Origin: Hymenochaete sp. R1
Lineage: Eukaryota; Basidiomycota; Agaricomycetes; Hymenochaetales; Hymenochaetaceae
Reading direction: 5' to 3'
Assembly (NCBI GenBank): GCA_019400425.1
Contig: JAFREE010000015.1
Span: forward strand, 223,471-287,470
DNA: 64,000 bases
A model generated the notes under the pieces. The model was not told the DNA's origin, searched no databases, and saw only the letters and a program-made list of their open reading frames with translations. Made by a program: the position numbers and the translations under genes. Below, in pieces: positions 1 to 11,313 of the stretch; position 1 is the first letter of the stretch, and each line of letters opens with the position of its first letter.

Positions 1-1848
1 CAGCTCTCCAGGTAGAACATCACCTTAGATTCAAGGTGCTGACGCACCATGATGAAAGGTGTATCGGCAATAAAGATTGTCAGGAACTCTTTCGCCGTGA
101 GTTAAAATTATGCTATTCTCCTCTGACCAGCATGTTTGACTGTTCATCCAAGTGCTTCGAACCTATGGAATGTGTAAAGTGTTTTATCGTGCTCGTGAGC
201 TTCCCGGCAAAGGCGCACAACACAAGAGAATGTACGACATCGAAAGTGAGTTTAAATTCATTTGGCGAGTCAGAGGATTCATGATTGTATTAGTCGTTCA
301 CCCAATCTGGGGGAAGCTCTTCAAGGCTAAGGGAGATGACTTGTATAAAGCGGTCCGAGCCATCTCCGAAGAAGCAGCTTCGGGACGAATATACGCAGAG
401 AACAAGCTCACGTATGATGGAAGATTTTACCAATACATAAACGATGATGTAGGACTACAGGTACCGGAAGGAATCAAAAACAAGGAGCATAAAACAGCTT
501 GGAAGGAACTGGAAAATGACATGATCCTGGATCCTATCTTCAAAGGTAAGACCTGCATGTCCCGCTTGAGCATCTATCTCACTATAACCACGATAGTATG
601 CCGGAAGAAAAAGATCGATGGCTATCGCGTGTACGTCGGTCAAGACAGGCATGACGTTAAAGTTCGATGTGAGCTTACTTTCTGGATAACTCACCCTCCT
701 TTATTAACATTGCGCAAGTTGAGCATGAAGATATTCCGGGAGGCGAAATGGTCAGATCGCTACACTGCCGTCTGGACCATACTGCCGAATATGTTGCATA
801 CGAGCTGGAGTTCGATAAAGTAGATAGCGACGACAAAGATTTTGCTGGCTTGTTTACGTGTAAGCTGCCCTCGTTATCTTTTCCTTTCCTTTCTCCGGAT
901 TAAACTATGTGGCTTCGATGCTGACCAAGCCTTGTGAAGACTTACAGAGGGTGAAGGGCGTGCCTAGAGACGAGTGTCATGTGTATGTCAAGCAGGTAAA
1001 CCTTCGAGACACGCGGTCGAAATATCTCCATGGAGAGAAAATTTCTTACCCATCTGGTCCGGAGGGTACGTCAAGGAGTATTTCGAAACGTTATCGTACG
1101 TGCTTCAAACTTGAGCCATTTTTTGCAGGAGCCTAGTCTTAAGTTATGTTCTAGTAAACTCGTCCAGCACTGCTTGGGCAGTAAAAGGTAACTCCGCATT
1201 TCAATGTTTTATGTTTATCATCTGACGTTTAGATTAGTGGTGCATCCGACTTTGGGATTTCAGAAGTACCATCAAACCAGGAAAAATGCCGCTAACGCCA
1301 TGATAGAACATCTCTCATATGTCGAGATAACTGAAGAGAACTTCGAAAGCGAAGAAATACGTCAGGCTCTCCCCTCACTAGCAATCGAGATAGCCGATGA
1401 AGAAGTCGCTCGCATTTGGAAGGAAGATATATTTGAGAGTGCGTCGCGTATAATAAACAGCAGAAAAGAGATTGATGATCTTTGTGTCTTGTCAGGGCTC
1501 GAGAAGGTTGGACGTTCTCGAATTTTTGTAAAGGAAGAATCAGCGGGCAAGGCAGTAACGTGGCATGCTAAGCGTGAGCCTACCAAACCTCTCTTGAATG
1601 ACCATCTGACCGAATCACTAAATTGCTGTGCAGTTGATCACGCTTACTACGGCTTGGTGGTCAAGGTTCGATGTGTGACATTCAAGGAAATGACCAAGGA
1701 CTTCGAGAAGAAGATGCAAGAGGCGAAGGACAAACGCTTTGGGTGGGAGAATGCAGAGAAAAGGATTGAAAGAATGGGCAAGCCAAAGAGGAAGAGGAAG
1801 GGGAAAGATGACAAGAGTAAGAAGGGCAAGGAGAAAGCTGAGAGTTAG
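1..1848 (+). CDS. Unrecognised protein, 5' end outside the window
   Basis: This is the 3' part of a spliced gene I cannot assign to a family. A consistent reading frame runs through exons ending near 110, then about 166-243, 289-545, 598-671, 722-860, 952-995, then about 1131-1190 and 1235-1848, joined by GT..AG introns. The join after 995 is uncertain because it needs a 135 nt intron. The product is rich in charged residues. It includes a Cys/His stretch (THHDERCIGNKDC) near the start and two similar 'VHP' segments (IVHPIWGK and LVVHPTLG). It ends in a lysine-rich tail (KPKRKRKGKDDKSKKGK) that could be a nuclear localisation signal. No transposase, kinase or other catalytic motif is visible. 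The stop codon is 309 nt before the HSP60 start. That this is a gene is fairly sure; the function is unknown. Confidence 0.55.
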
Positions 1849-2156
1849 ACTTTCGGCTTTTTTCATGTTACAGTCCATTTTTTCTCTCCGGTCTCCTTAA
1901 TCACCATGTAAACATATCGCTAGCTGGTCTATCTGCGTTTTTTTTTAAATTGTTTGACATGATTCTTTCACCGTTACGTTGAAGATCGATTCAATTGACG
2001 AAGTTCTCAGGGTCACGCGCCGCTTCCAAAATCTGTATTTGACGTGGGCCGCGAAAAAAAAGGATTTTCACCAGCTTTCTCTCTCCTTCTCCCACCTTCT
2101 CCTCCTTGACTCTCTTCGTCCTTTCTTCCTACTTTATTCCCTCTCATCCTCTAAGC
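1849..2156. other. Intergenic, HSP60 promoter region
   Basis: About 300 bases between the unassigned gene and HSP60. It must hold the HSP60 promoter and 5' leader, and the last 100 bases are pyrimidine-rich (CT-rich runs at 2076-2150), as is common just before fungal start codons. GAA/TTC elements near 1980-2010 are too imperfect to call a heat-shock element. Confidence 0.5.
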
Positions 2157-4124
2157 ATGCATCGTCTCAGTAGCCGCTCTACGTCTGTAGCTCGTCGTGC
2201 AGTGAAGTCGGCGAAGCCCGTTCTCGCACGCGGTGCACACAAGGAAATTAAATTCTCTAATGATGGAAGGGCTGCGATCCTACAAGGTGTTGACGTCTTG
2301 GCAAAGGCCGTCAGCGTCACCCTTGGGCCAAAGGGTGCGTGCAGTCATAAAGATGTATCAGTAAGATGTTTTCTTACTCAAGCACTTTTTCTTAGGACGG
2401 AATGTCATTATCGAGCAGTCCTTCGGTGGTCCGAAGATTACCAAGGGTATGTTCTCTTCTAGCCTCGTGTTCTGTTATATCTCCGATATTTATCTCAGCC
2501 CCTTTGCTACAGACGGGGTGACAGTCGCGAAGTCGATAACACTGAAGGACAAATTTGAGAACCTGGGTGCTCGGTAAGTGTTATTTTCTCATTCTCATGA
2601 CTCTGAGTAATTACTTAAACCATTTCAAGTCTCGTGCAGGATGTTGCTCAGAAAACGAATGAGATTGCTGGTGATGGAACGACGACGGCAACAGTGTTGG
2701 CAAGAGCTATCTATGCCGAGGGTGTCAAAAATGTCGCCGCTGGTTGTAACCCCATGGACCTTCGGAGGGGTGCGCAAGCTGCTGTTGACCGCGTCGTGGA
2801 GTTCTTGGCCAAAAATGCGAAGCCAATCACGACTACGGAAGAAATAGCACAGGTGGCTACGATCTCTGCAAATGGCGATGCGCACGTCGGCAACCTTATT
2901 GCAACGGCAATGGAGAAGGTTGGAAAGGAGGGCGTCATTACAGTAAAAGAAGGACGCACTATTGAGGATGAGATCGAAATAACGGAGGGAATGCGCTTCG
3001 ACCGAGGATATATTTCGCCGTACTTCATCACGGACGTCAAGAGCCAAAAGGTGGAGTTTGAGAAACCTTTGGTCCTTCTATCAGAGAAAAAGATCTCCCT
3101 TCTGCAAGACATACTTCCGTCGCTCGAAGCCGCCGCCCAGCAACGCCGACCCTTACTCATCATTGCTGAGGATGTAGATGGAGAGGCCCTCGCGGCCTGT
3201 ATCCTCAACAAGCTTCGCGGCCAACTCCAGGTAGCTGCCGTCAAGGCTCCTGGCTTTGGTGACAACCGTAAGAGTATCTTGGGTGACCTCGGTATTCTCA
3301 CTGGTGGGACCGTATTCACCGATGAGCTCGACATTAAACTTGAGCGGGCGACACCTGACTTGCTTGGCTCAACGGGCTCGGTCACAATTACAAAAGAAGA
3401 CACCATCTTCCTCAACGGTGAAGGCGCAAAGGATGCGATCCAAGCACGTTGTGAACAGATTCGTTCCGTTCTCAACGACGTGACGACCAGTGAGTATGAC
3501 AAAACGAAACTGCAGGAACGTTTGGCCAAGCTCTCCGGTGGTGTCGCTGTCATCAAGGTTGGCGGTTCAAGCGAAGTCGAGGTTGGTGAGAAGAAGGATC
3601 GCTACGACGATGCCCTCAATGCGACTCGTGCTGCTGTCGAGGAAGGCATCCTCCCAGGTGGTGGTGTTGCCCTGCTGAAGGCTTCGCTGGCTCTCCCCAC
3701 CAGCACGAATGGTACCACCGCCAACACCAGCTCATACACAGTTGACCCCATCTCAACCGCGAACTTTGATCAAGAGCTCGGTGTCTCCATCATCCGTCGC
3801 GCGTTGAGCCAACCTGCCCGGACTATCCTAACGAACGCTGGCGAGGAGGCTTCCGTCATCGTTGGCACGCTCACTGCGCAACACGGTGCACCTGAACAAT
3901 TCTCGCAGGGCTACGATGCCAGCAAGGGCCAGTACGTCGACATGATCAAAGCCGGAATTGTCGACCCTCTCAAAGTCGTCCGGACCGCTCTCGTCGACGC
4001 GTCGGGCGTTGCCAGTTTGCTGACGACGAGCGAAGCGTGCATCGTAGAGGCTGAGGAAAAGGAGAAGCCTGTACCGGGTGGTGGCATGGGTGGAATGGGC
4101 GGTATGGGAGGCATGGGTTTCTAA
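2157..4124 (+). CDS. HSP60: Mitochondrial chaperonin HSP60 (GroEL family)
   Basis: Mitochondrial matrix chaperonin that folds imported proteins in an ATP-driven double ring with HSP10. Exons are 2157-2334, 2396-2446, 2513-2573 and 2630-4124, giving 594 residues, the usual size. The N-terminus ([20 protein letters not shown]) is Arg/Ser-rich and lacks acidic residues, as expected of a mitochondrial presequence. The chaperonin motifs follow in order: [43 protein letters not shown], the ATP-binding [11 protein letters not shown], and the apical and equatorial domains. The protein ends in the Gly-Met tail ([16 protein letters not shown]) typical of group I chaperonins. The start at 2157 is the only ATG in frame with the presequence. 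Identity is secure. Confidence 0.97.
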
Positions 4125-4690
4125 AGTGAAGATGCTTGCTCTGTCGTTCTCTCCCATGTTTCTTATTTTGGTTCTCCTCCACTGGGTCACGCAAAATTAA
4201 AACCATTCCCGCGACCGTCGTACATGGCTCGTCGCCGCATCGCTCGCTGCATCATATATACTTTACGATTTGTTTGTTAACGCGCTTACTACTCATCTTC
4301 ATGTTTTCCGACTAATGCAATCAAACCCCACTCATGCATGCAAACACATTTGTAGAACTATATCAGTGAGAAACGTCTGAAATGCATGAGAATGTTATTT
4401 CGGGATATGACGCGCTATATGGCTTGCAGGAGCAAAGGAAATAAAGGACAAATATATGTTAGTTGTACAGAGACTAGGATTTGAATATTGTTATGGAAGG
4501 AGCCCCTCATGTTCTCACCCGATTGTCGCTTTTGCGACGGCTCACAACAAAATCCAAGTACTCTTTCGATAGACAATAAGCTGACAAGGATGAGATTTGA
4601 ATCCAAGTCTTCACACGAAGAACAGCCTCAAAACTAAACTTCTCCCACACTGTTTACCTCTGTAATGCACGTTTGCTTGAATCGTTGAAT
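4125..4690. other. Intergenic between HSP60 and tRNA-Leu
   Basis: About 560 bases holding the HSP60 3' UTR and the upstream flank of the tRNA gene. I see no coding frame with family similarity and no repeat. Confidence 0.5.
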
Positions 4691-4807
4691 GGCAAGATGG
4701 TCGAGCGGTCTAAGACGTGTGACTCAAGCTTCAAAGCTTATCTGTCGTTGAGACAGGTGTATTCTCATCTGCGTAAGCGGGCGTGGGTTCAAATCCCACT
4801 CTTGTCA
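4691..4807 (+). tRNA. tRNA-Leu (anticodon CAA), with intron
   Basis: The acceptor strands GGCAAGA (4691-4697) and TCTTGTC (4800-4806) pair, with discriminator A at 4807. The D arm has GTC...GAC. The T arm is GTGGG-TTCAAAT-CCCAC. A long variable arm (TGCGTAAGCG) marks a class II tRNA. The anticodon loop reads CT-CAA-G, with anticodon CAA at 4725-4727. An intron of about 35 nt (roughly 4729-4763) follows one base after the anticodon, the standard position for eukaryotic tRNA introns. The anticodon stem is slightly weak (T-C mismatch at 27-43). A run of six T at 4809-4814 is a good Pol III terminator. Confidence 0.9.
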
Positions 4808-4808
4808 A

Positions 4809-4814
4809 TTTTTT
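4809..4814 (+). terminator. Pol III terminator of tRNA-Leu
   Basis: Six consecutive T residues begin two bases after the discriminator base of the tRNA-Leu gene, the normal RNA polymerase III stop signal. Confidence 0.8.
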
Positions 4815-5137
4815 GCCTCAGAAACGATGGTTTTTTGGTAGACTTGATACCCTCTCAGGAAGAAGGGAATATTGAACCTTGTACACACTCTTCAAATTTA
4901 TGTTGATATCTTTTCCCTTAATAAATAATAATCTTAGAACGGTTACTCTCTATTTTGTGAAGCCTCCTTTTCTTGCATTCGGATCCCAAGTATTGAGTCC
5001 CAAGTTTTTTTTTTCGTGTCGGCGCGAAGTCGCGTGTGTGAACGTGAGAACAATGACGGATGAAACTCCGCGATGTCTGTTCAGTGCTGCTGCTGCATCG
5101 CCCTTCCTTCCATTATCCTGTTCCTTTCTGGTTGCAA
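4815..5137. other. Intergenic before uL14m
   Basis: About 320 bases between the tRNA and the mitochondrial L14 gene. Short frames are present but none resembles a known protein. It presumably holds the uL14m promoter and leader. Confidence 0.45.
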
Positions 5138-5654
5138 ATGATCAGCCTCAAGGGTACTTTGAATGTGAGCTAGTCACCATTCTCTTTCATCGCGCAGTGA
5201 TTTTGACATGAGCCAACTCCGCAGGTTATAGACAACTCCGGTGCTCTCCTCGTCGAGTGCGTCAACGTCCTCAAGCACAAGGTCAACCACGGCTCCGGCG
5301 GCGTCGGCGACGAAATCGTCTGTGTCGTCAAACGCGCCCGACCCATCCCAGCGTCCGCCCTCCTATCTTCCACCGCCGTCAAAGTGAAAAAAGGCGATGT
5401 CCGTCGCGCGCTCATTGTCCGCACGAAAAAACCCGGCCCGCGTCCGGACGGTCGGATCGTCAAGTTCGACGACAACGCGTGTGTGCTGTTGAATAATAAA
5501 AAGGAGATGTTGGGGACGAGGATAGGTGGGCCCGTGAGCGCTGAGCTAAGGACGAAAGGGTGGGGTAAGGTGTTGAGTTTGGCACCCAAGGTGAGTTGCT
5601 TTCCGTCCCGGCAAACTCGAGGAGATTGAACTGACGAACGTCCAGGTGTTATAG
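5138..5654 (+). CDS. Mitochondrial large-subunit ribosomal protein uL14m
   Basis: Mitoribosomal protein of the bacterial L14 (uL14) family, equivalent to yeast Mrpl38. Exons are 5138-5164, 5225-5590 and 5646-5654, giving 133 residues. The first exon codes only for MISLKGTLN and the last only for the final Val-Leu and the stop, so plain ORF scans miss both ends. L14 hallmarks are present: [16 protein letters not shown] at the N-terminus, [13 protein letters not shown], the basic segment [15 protein letters not shown], and [24 protein letters not shown] near the C-terminus. The length agrees with bacterial and mitochondrial L14 (about 120-140). The protein lacks a clear presequence, which is usual for this family in fungi. 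Confidence 0.93.
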
Positions 5655-6268
5655 GCCAAATGCTCTTCACCACGAACGCAGTAATTACTTTATAATCGAT
5701 AACGTCTTGCAACTATTTTCATGCTTCGAAATGTCTCCGTTGGGCACAGGTACTTAACCAAGGTTCCGCCTGGATGCATCGCTTCGGATGACCCCTCAAA
5801 AAGGCCCTCTTTTAAGCTTTCCGTATTCATCATTCTTACGCACTCACAGACATTCTCTCTGAATCTCGTTCATACGATACAAGTTTCCAGCTACCTAAAT
5901 TATACTCGTCAGAAAAAAAGTCAAAGGCTCCATTTGACGGGGCCTTCGGAGACTCCGCAAACAATAATTCGCGGATCAATTTATACAGGCCTTTACTGAA
6001 CAGTTCCTAGTCACTTAAGGAAGTGAGCAGAATATTGGTCGCGAAGTCGATTGCCTCAGATCTTGCACCACACAAGCTGCGCTGGCCTGACTAGGATGTG
6101 CTTTTCGCTCTGCTTTCGGCACAATCTCTTAGAAGATTCTCGAAGGGCGAATTCAGCCCATCCATATCGGTGCTACTCACTCTTTGACAAGAGAGAGCGT
6201 AACTTCCATTAAAGCCACCAAAACATCTGACAATTGCCGTAATCATACCCGGTACATGACATGTGAGC
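5655..6268. other. Intergenic between uL14m and carboxypeptidase 1
   Basis: Convergent 3' flanks of the uL14m gene (+) and the first carboxypeptidase (-), about 610 bases. No gene or repeat recognised. Confidence 0.5.
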
Positions 6269-8538
6269 TCAAACAGAATGTAACTGCTCTCCACGGATGA
6301 CCTGAGAGAAGATCTCAAACGCTGCTTGAGGCTGGAAGGCCGGCTGTAGAAATCCGGCGTGAGAGAAAGTTCTCGCACAGAAAAGGTAAAGGATCAAACA
6401 TGAACACTCACTATTTCGTGGCCTGCTTGGAACACGCGGCTGTGTATATGAGTGTCGTCCATTCGAAACGATTCGGTAAGTCTTTCCTTCGAAAAAAAAA
6501 GAGCAAAACTTTACGCACGCGAACGAGAAGTTATCCACGTTTTGGATAGCAGCAACGGGGTTGCCGTCGATTGTCATATTCGTAAAAGGTGTGTTGTGCA
6601 ATGTCTCGTTACCGAACCAGTCCATCGCCAGCACAACGGCATGGCCACCAAGCCAATTACAGCTTAATATTCACGGAATCAGTCGCTTATGAATGCCTGG
6701 AGTCTGGAGAAGATGATAGGCGCACTTGATATCAGCATCACCGGCCTAGAGATGGGCAAAGTTCAGCAAAATCGGCCTTATCAAGTTTCTCGACATATGC
6801 GCACCCAGATAAGCATCTTCAGTCCCGAGTTTGCTAGTGCGGATAGCTCGGGAAGCCAGGTCCGTGCATCCTGTTGGATCGTTCTTAGATCTCCTTTCCT
6901 TACTAAAACACAATTAATGTCTAACATCACCGGTCCGCTCAAACAATTCGAAGGGAGCATCCGGGCACTCGCTGTACGTGCTCTCCGCACCGATCAACTC
7001 TTTTATCGTCTCGTTCGCGAGGAGTTGGAGGTAAAATTCTGGGGGGAACAGTGCCGAAGAGTTTTGGCGTAGGTCATCAGAATCACGGTCGCCGACTGCT
7101 GGTACAAACACATTGTCTACCTGTTGTCCGCAAGTTCGGGATACGAGGTCGCATATAGGTGCGAGGATGTTAGAGAAGTACTCACACAGAAATTGTCCGC
7201 TTTCCTGCACACTTCATCACTGAACGTCCCGTTCCCCGGGCCATTCTCGCCTGCTGCATCAGCGTTTGAAGCATTATAGCATGCCAGTTCCATGTCACCA
7301 CATCCGCCAGGCTCAAAGAAGGCCTGGTTCAATTTCGCAATAACTTCATCAGATTGAAGTTGGCCGTATCCTGGTGCGTTGGTCGCAAAGTCGACGTAGG
7401 CTTTATTCTGAAGGAATGGGTCATACCAGCCACTTAAATTGGCGAAATAGCGTTAACTTATGATTTTTTTAAACCAGTTGTGAAAATTACTCACTTGTTG
7501 ATGAGGAGTTTCGAGACCACGAGAGGCTCTCCTGTGATCGTCCCATTTGCAATGAGCGCATTCTGTTCGTCGAAGTAAGTGACGAAGGCAGGTCCATAGT
7601 GACCTCCATAGCTCTCCGTAGCATACACGAATCTGCGTTTACAAGCTCCCATAAGATTCAAATCGCTTCAGTATCCGAAGACATGCACATACTCTCGTGA
7701 TTCAAACTTGCTGAATTCACCGCTTTCGAATAGAATCTGAAATGCCTTCCAAACAAAGGGAGCTGCGGCCTCGGTACTATTGACGGTGTCGTTTCCGAAC
7801 GAGAATCCAGTGCCAATGGGCTGATCAATATAGATCACTGTTGCATTCCCACTCTTGAGTTTCGGATTTCTCTAAAAAAAAAAGAAAACAAGAAGTGCGA
7901 CTCACTATTGCTTATGTTATTCCAGCTTCAATGTAAATGAACACGTCAATAGAATGGCAGAGGGCAAGAGAGCTAGAAACGCACCTAAACGGGTTCAACA
8001 CGGTTGTTTGGCCATCCTCCAGAACCTGGCATGGTCCGTGTTCTAGCCGGATCGTTTGAAATAAAATCCTTTGTTTTTCAAGCAAGTGATCAATGCAGCC
8101 CACCTTGGAAGAGCCCGATCATGGATGAGCATCCAGGTCCCCCGTTCAGCCTGTAACCCGTTTTGTCCAGGCGGATTCAACGCGAAGCGTCGCAAATAGC
8201 ACTTACCATAACGTAAGGGGCGCCGTCTCCGGATTCTCTCTTGCTTCGAAAAACCAGAACCACTGTATTCACCGTAGGAAATGGATCGATAAACATCCCG
8301 AATAATGAATACGCACCATCGACATGTTCGTTCCCACGTCAATGTACCCCGAGATCTGGTGGACTCCGGGAGTCGTCTCGCAGACACCAGAATCCTTCAC
8401 GAACCTCAGCTTTGTGTCATTCTGGACCTGTGACTCGAAAACGTTGTGCGAACGGCTTGTGTGTGAACTGGCGTATGCAACTGAGTTGGCGAAGAGCCCG
8501 ACTAGAACAAAAAACACGCAGGCAAGAAGTCCAAGCAT
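6269..8538 (-). CDS. Secreted serine carboxypeptidase, S10 family (tandem copy 1)
   Basis: Peptidase S10 enzyme that removes C-terminal residues from peptides; similar to fungal carboxypeptidase S1. The start at 8538 gives a signal peptide ([20 protein letters not shown]). The first exon is 8317-8538 and there are about ten exons. Motifs in order: [52 protein letters not shown], the nucleophile elbow [10 protein letters not shown], a Cys-rich [15 protein letters not shown] segment, [13 protein letters not shown] carrying the catalytic Asp region, and VFQAGHEI with the catalytic His, then [16 protein letters not shown]. The protein ends in RGEQLHSV, with the stop at 6269-6271. All three catalytic residues appear intact. 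The next gene upstream (9019-11234) is a close paralogue with the same exon layout and orientation. Confidence 0.93.
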
Positions 8539-8602
8539 CGTCGAGAACAAGCTGGGAGGACGGGACCTGGGCACGCCAGTCAAGCGAAGGACAGCAAGGC
8601 AG

Positions 8603-8609
8603 CTTTATA
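8603..8609 (-). promoter_or_regulatory. TATA box of carboxypeptidase 1
   Basis: TATAAAG on the minus strand, 65-71 nt before the start codon at 8538. The tandem paralogue has the same heptamer at nearly the same distance, which supports it as a real core promoter element. Confidence 0.6.
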
Positions 8610-9018
8610 CTCGTGTGCAAAAGGGCTGGCTGCTTGCAACGTCACACGAAACGGGCTGGGTAAAGCAGGTGCATACAAGCACAACAAAAAGGAAGGGGAT
8701 CAGACGGGAGCACTGGCAGAGCCGCTGGGGACTTCTCCCGAGATAGTACACATGCGGGCATCGTTATTTCGGGAATTGAAGTTTGATAAAGGCGGTTGAT
8801 TGCATGTGCCAGCGTGGCTGTGTATTTGCCAAACAGTCGTAAGTATCCCAGGCCGTATCTCTCAATGTATGTGCAGTCAGTGCCAGGGTTGGGTCCTGTT
8901 GATTCAGATGTTTCAACGCAACACAATTGCTGATGTATTTGAATATGGCTATACATTCTCACTTATTCATGGCTCATAACAGGCGCTACCATGCGTCCAC
9001 TCGACGCAATATGCGTAC
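8610..9018. other. Intergenic between the two carboxypeptidases
   Basis: About 480 bases in all between the tandem S10 genes, containing the promoter of copy 1 and the 3' flank of copy 2. No other feature seen. Confidence 0.5.
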
Positions 9019-11234
9019 TCAAACGGAGTGCAACTGCTCTCCACGAATCATTTGGGAGAAGATCTCGAGCGCAACTTGAGGTTGGAAAGCCGGCTGGAAA
9101 AATGTGTTATTACTCATTGCAAATGGAAAGAAATAAAATCTGAAGGACTCACCACCTCATGTCCAGCCTGGAAGACACGACTGTGTATTCAGTTAGCCCT
9201 TCATGAAAATGTCTGCAATAAGAACGATGGAAAAGGTGCCACATACGCGAAAGTGAAATTATCCACGTTTTGGACGGCCGCAACCGGGTTCCCTTCGATC
9301 GTGATATTCGTGAACGGCGTATTGTGCAGCGTCTCATTGCCATACCAATCCATGGCAAGCACGCTCGCATGGCCGCCGAGCCAGTTACAGCTAAAGAATA
9401 TTTAGTAAGGAGTCAATCGCAAGGAGCCTAGAGTGAAAATTATACTTGATATCTGCGTCTCCGGCCTGCCGATGGTATGACCATGAGCGGATGGGATGAG
9501 ATACGTCAAATAATTGAAGACATGCATACCCAGATGAGCAACTTCAGTCCCGAATCAGCTAATGCGGATAATTGAGGCAATATCGTTCTAGCGTCCTTAG
9601 GAAACTTCTGTCAAAACACCAACAAATAATAGGAGTGCAAAGAAACACACACATCGCCGGTCCTTGCGAACAACTCATAGGCTGCATCTGAACATTCGCT
9701 AAACGTACTCTCTGCACCTATCAACTGCTTCACTGTATCGTTTGCAAGAAGCTGGAGGTAAAACTCGGGAGGGAACAGCGAAGAGGAGTTCTGGCGTAGG
9801 TCATACTGGTCGCGATCGCCGATTGCTGGGGTGAAGATATTGGTAGACTTTTATGAAATGATAATTAATCAGTATTTCCCTATGGAAAAGGGAGCAGATA
9901 CTCACACAAAAGTTGTCTGCTTTCATACACAGTTCGTCACTGAGCGTCTCATTTCCTGGTCCATTCGCACCTGCCGCGTCCGCGTCCGAGGCATTGTAGC
10001 AAGCTAGTTGTAGATCTGAACACCCACCGGGCTCGTACCAAGCCTGGTTCAGTTGCGCAATGACATCGTCAGATTGTAATTGTCCATACCCTGGAGCATC
10101 GGTCGCGAAATCGACGTAAGCTCTGTTCTGAAGATAGGGATCGTACCAGCCACTGGAATTCATGTCAAAGAAAGCCGGGAGACCCGGACTGAAGGGCGCT
10201 TACTTGTTAATAAGTAACCTTGAGGCGACGAGAGGCTCGCCTGCGATCGACCCGTTCGCAATGAGAGCGTTCTGCTCATCAAAGTAAGTTACGAAGGCAG
10301 GACCATAATGACCACCGTAGCTCTCCGTAGTGAATATAAACCTTCAAACAAAATTCTTGATCAACGTCATTCGCTCACTAACATAGCACACTAACTGTCT
10401 TGACTCAAACTTGCTGAATTCTCCGCTCTCAAAAAGAATTTGGAAGGCGTTCCAGACAAAAGGAGCTGCGGCCTGAGTGCTATTGACATTGTCCGTGCCG
10501 AACGAAAACCCGGTGCCAACGGGTTGGTCAATGTAGATCACTGGTTTGAATTATGGGTTCCTTAGTTCTGAATACAAATAATGATGGGGGGGGGGACTTA
10601 CTATTACTGAGATTGTTCCAGCTTTTTAGTACATAGGCACGTTAGAAAAGAGGACGAAGACCGAAAACAAGCACACTGCACCTGTATGGGTTTAGCACCG
10701 TTGTTTGTCCATCTTCCAAAACCTGACAGGGTCCGTTTTCTGTCCGGATCATTGCAATTCACTATTTACTTATCAAAAGGTTGCTGGGTAGTGCCCACCT
10801 TGAAACAGCCCAATCATGGAAGAGCAACCTGGACCGCCATTCAACCTGTACACAATTTGTCTTTAACGAGGTTAAGGACGATACATGAAACGTACCACAA
10901 AGTAAAAGGTGCCGTCTCCGGATTTTCTCTGGCTTCGAAGAACCAAAACCACTGTAATCGAGGCCTCGTAAACAGAGAATGAGCAGCACAGCATGGCTTA
11001 TTACGGGCGTACAATGGACATGTTCGTTCCCACATCAATGTAACCCGAGATCTGATGAACGCCTGGGGTTGTCTCGCAGACACCAGAGTCCCTCACAAAC
11101 CTTATCTTCGTGTCATTTTGAACTTGCGACTCGAAGACATTGTATGAGCGCGCTGTGAGAGGAGACGCGCGTACCACCGAGGTGGCGAGAGACACAAAGA
11201 GCAAAGGGAATAGACTGGCGACAACACCAAGCAT
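9019..11234 (-). CDS. Secreted serine carboxypeptidase, S10 family (tandem copy 2)
   Basis: Second S10 carboxypeptidase, closely similar to the downstream copy along its length. The start at 11234 ([20 protein letters not shown]) gives a signal peptide; an apparent longer frame begins with a non-ATG codon and is not used. It has the same motif series: [73 protein letters not shown] with the catalytic Ser, an N-glycosylation-rich C-terminal half, DADIKCNW, AGHEV with the catalytic His, and [24 protein letters not shown] before the stop at 9019-9021. Intron positions match copy 1, so the pair arose by tandem duplication. One intron contains a run of ten G (10586-10595). Confidence 0.93.
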
Positions 11235-11306
11235 GGCTGCGAACACACACTTCAGCGGAGAAGACGGAGCCTCAGAGAAGCAGGTGAGCGCAAGAAGCCA
11301 TCGTGA

Positions 11307-11313
11307 CTTTATA
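11307..11313 (-). promoter_or_regulatory. TATA box of carboxypeptidase 2
   Basis: TATAAAG on the minus strand, 73-79 nt before the start codon at 11234, matching the element of the paralogue. Confidence 0.6.

Noticed and set aside
1979..2013. Possible heat-shock element upstream of HSP60
   Set aside because: GAA and TTC blocks are present but their spacing does not fit the nGAAnnTTCnnGAAn pattern over three units.
2625..3556. Long minus-strand frames opposite HSP60
   Set aside because: Antisense shadows of a strongly conserved coding exon; no independent motif.
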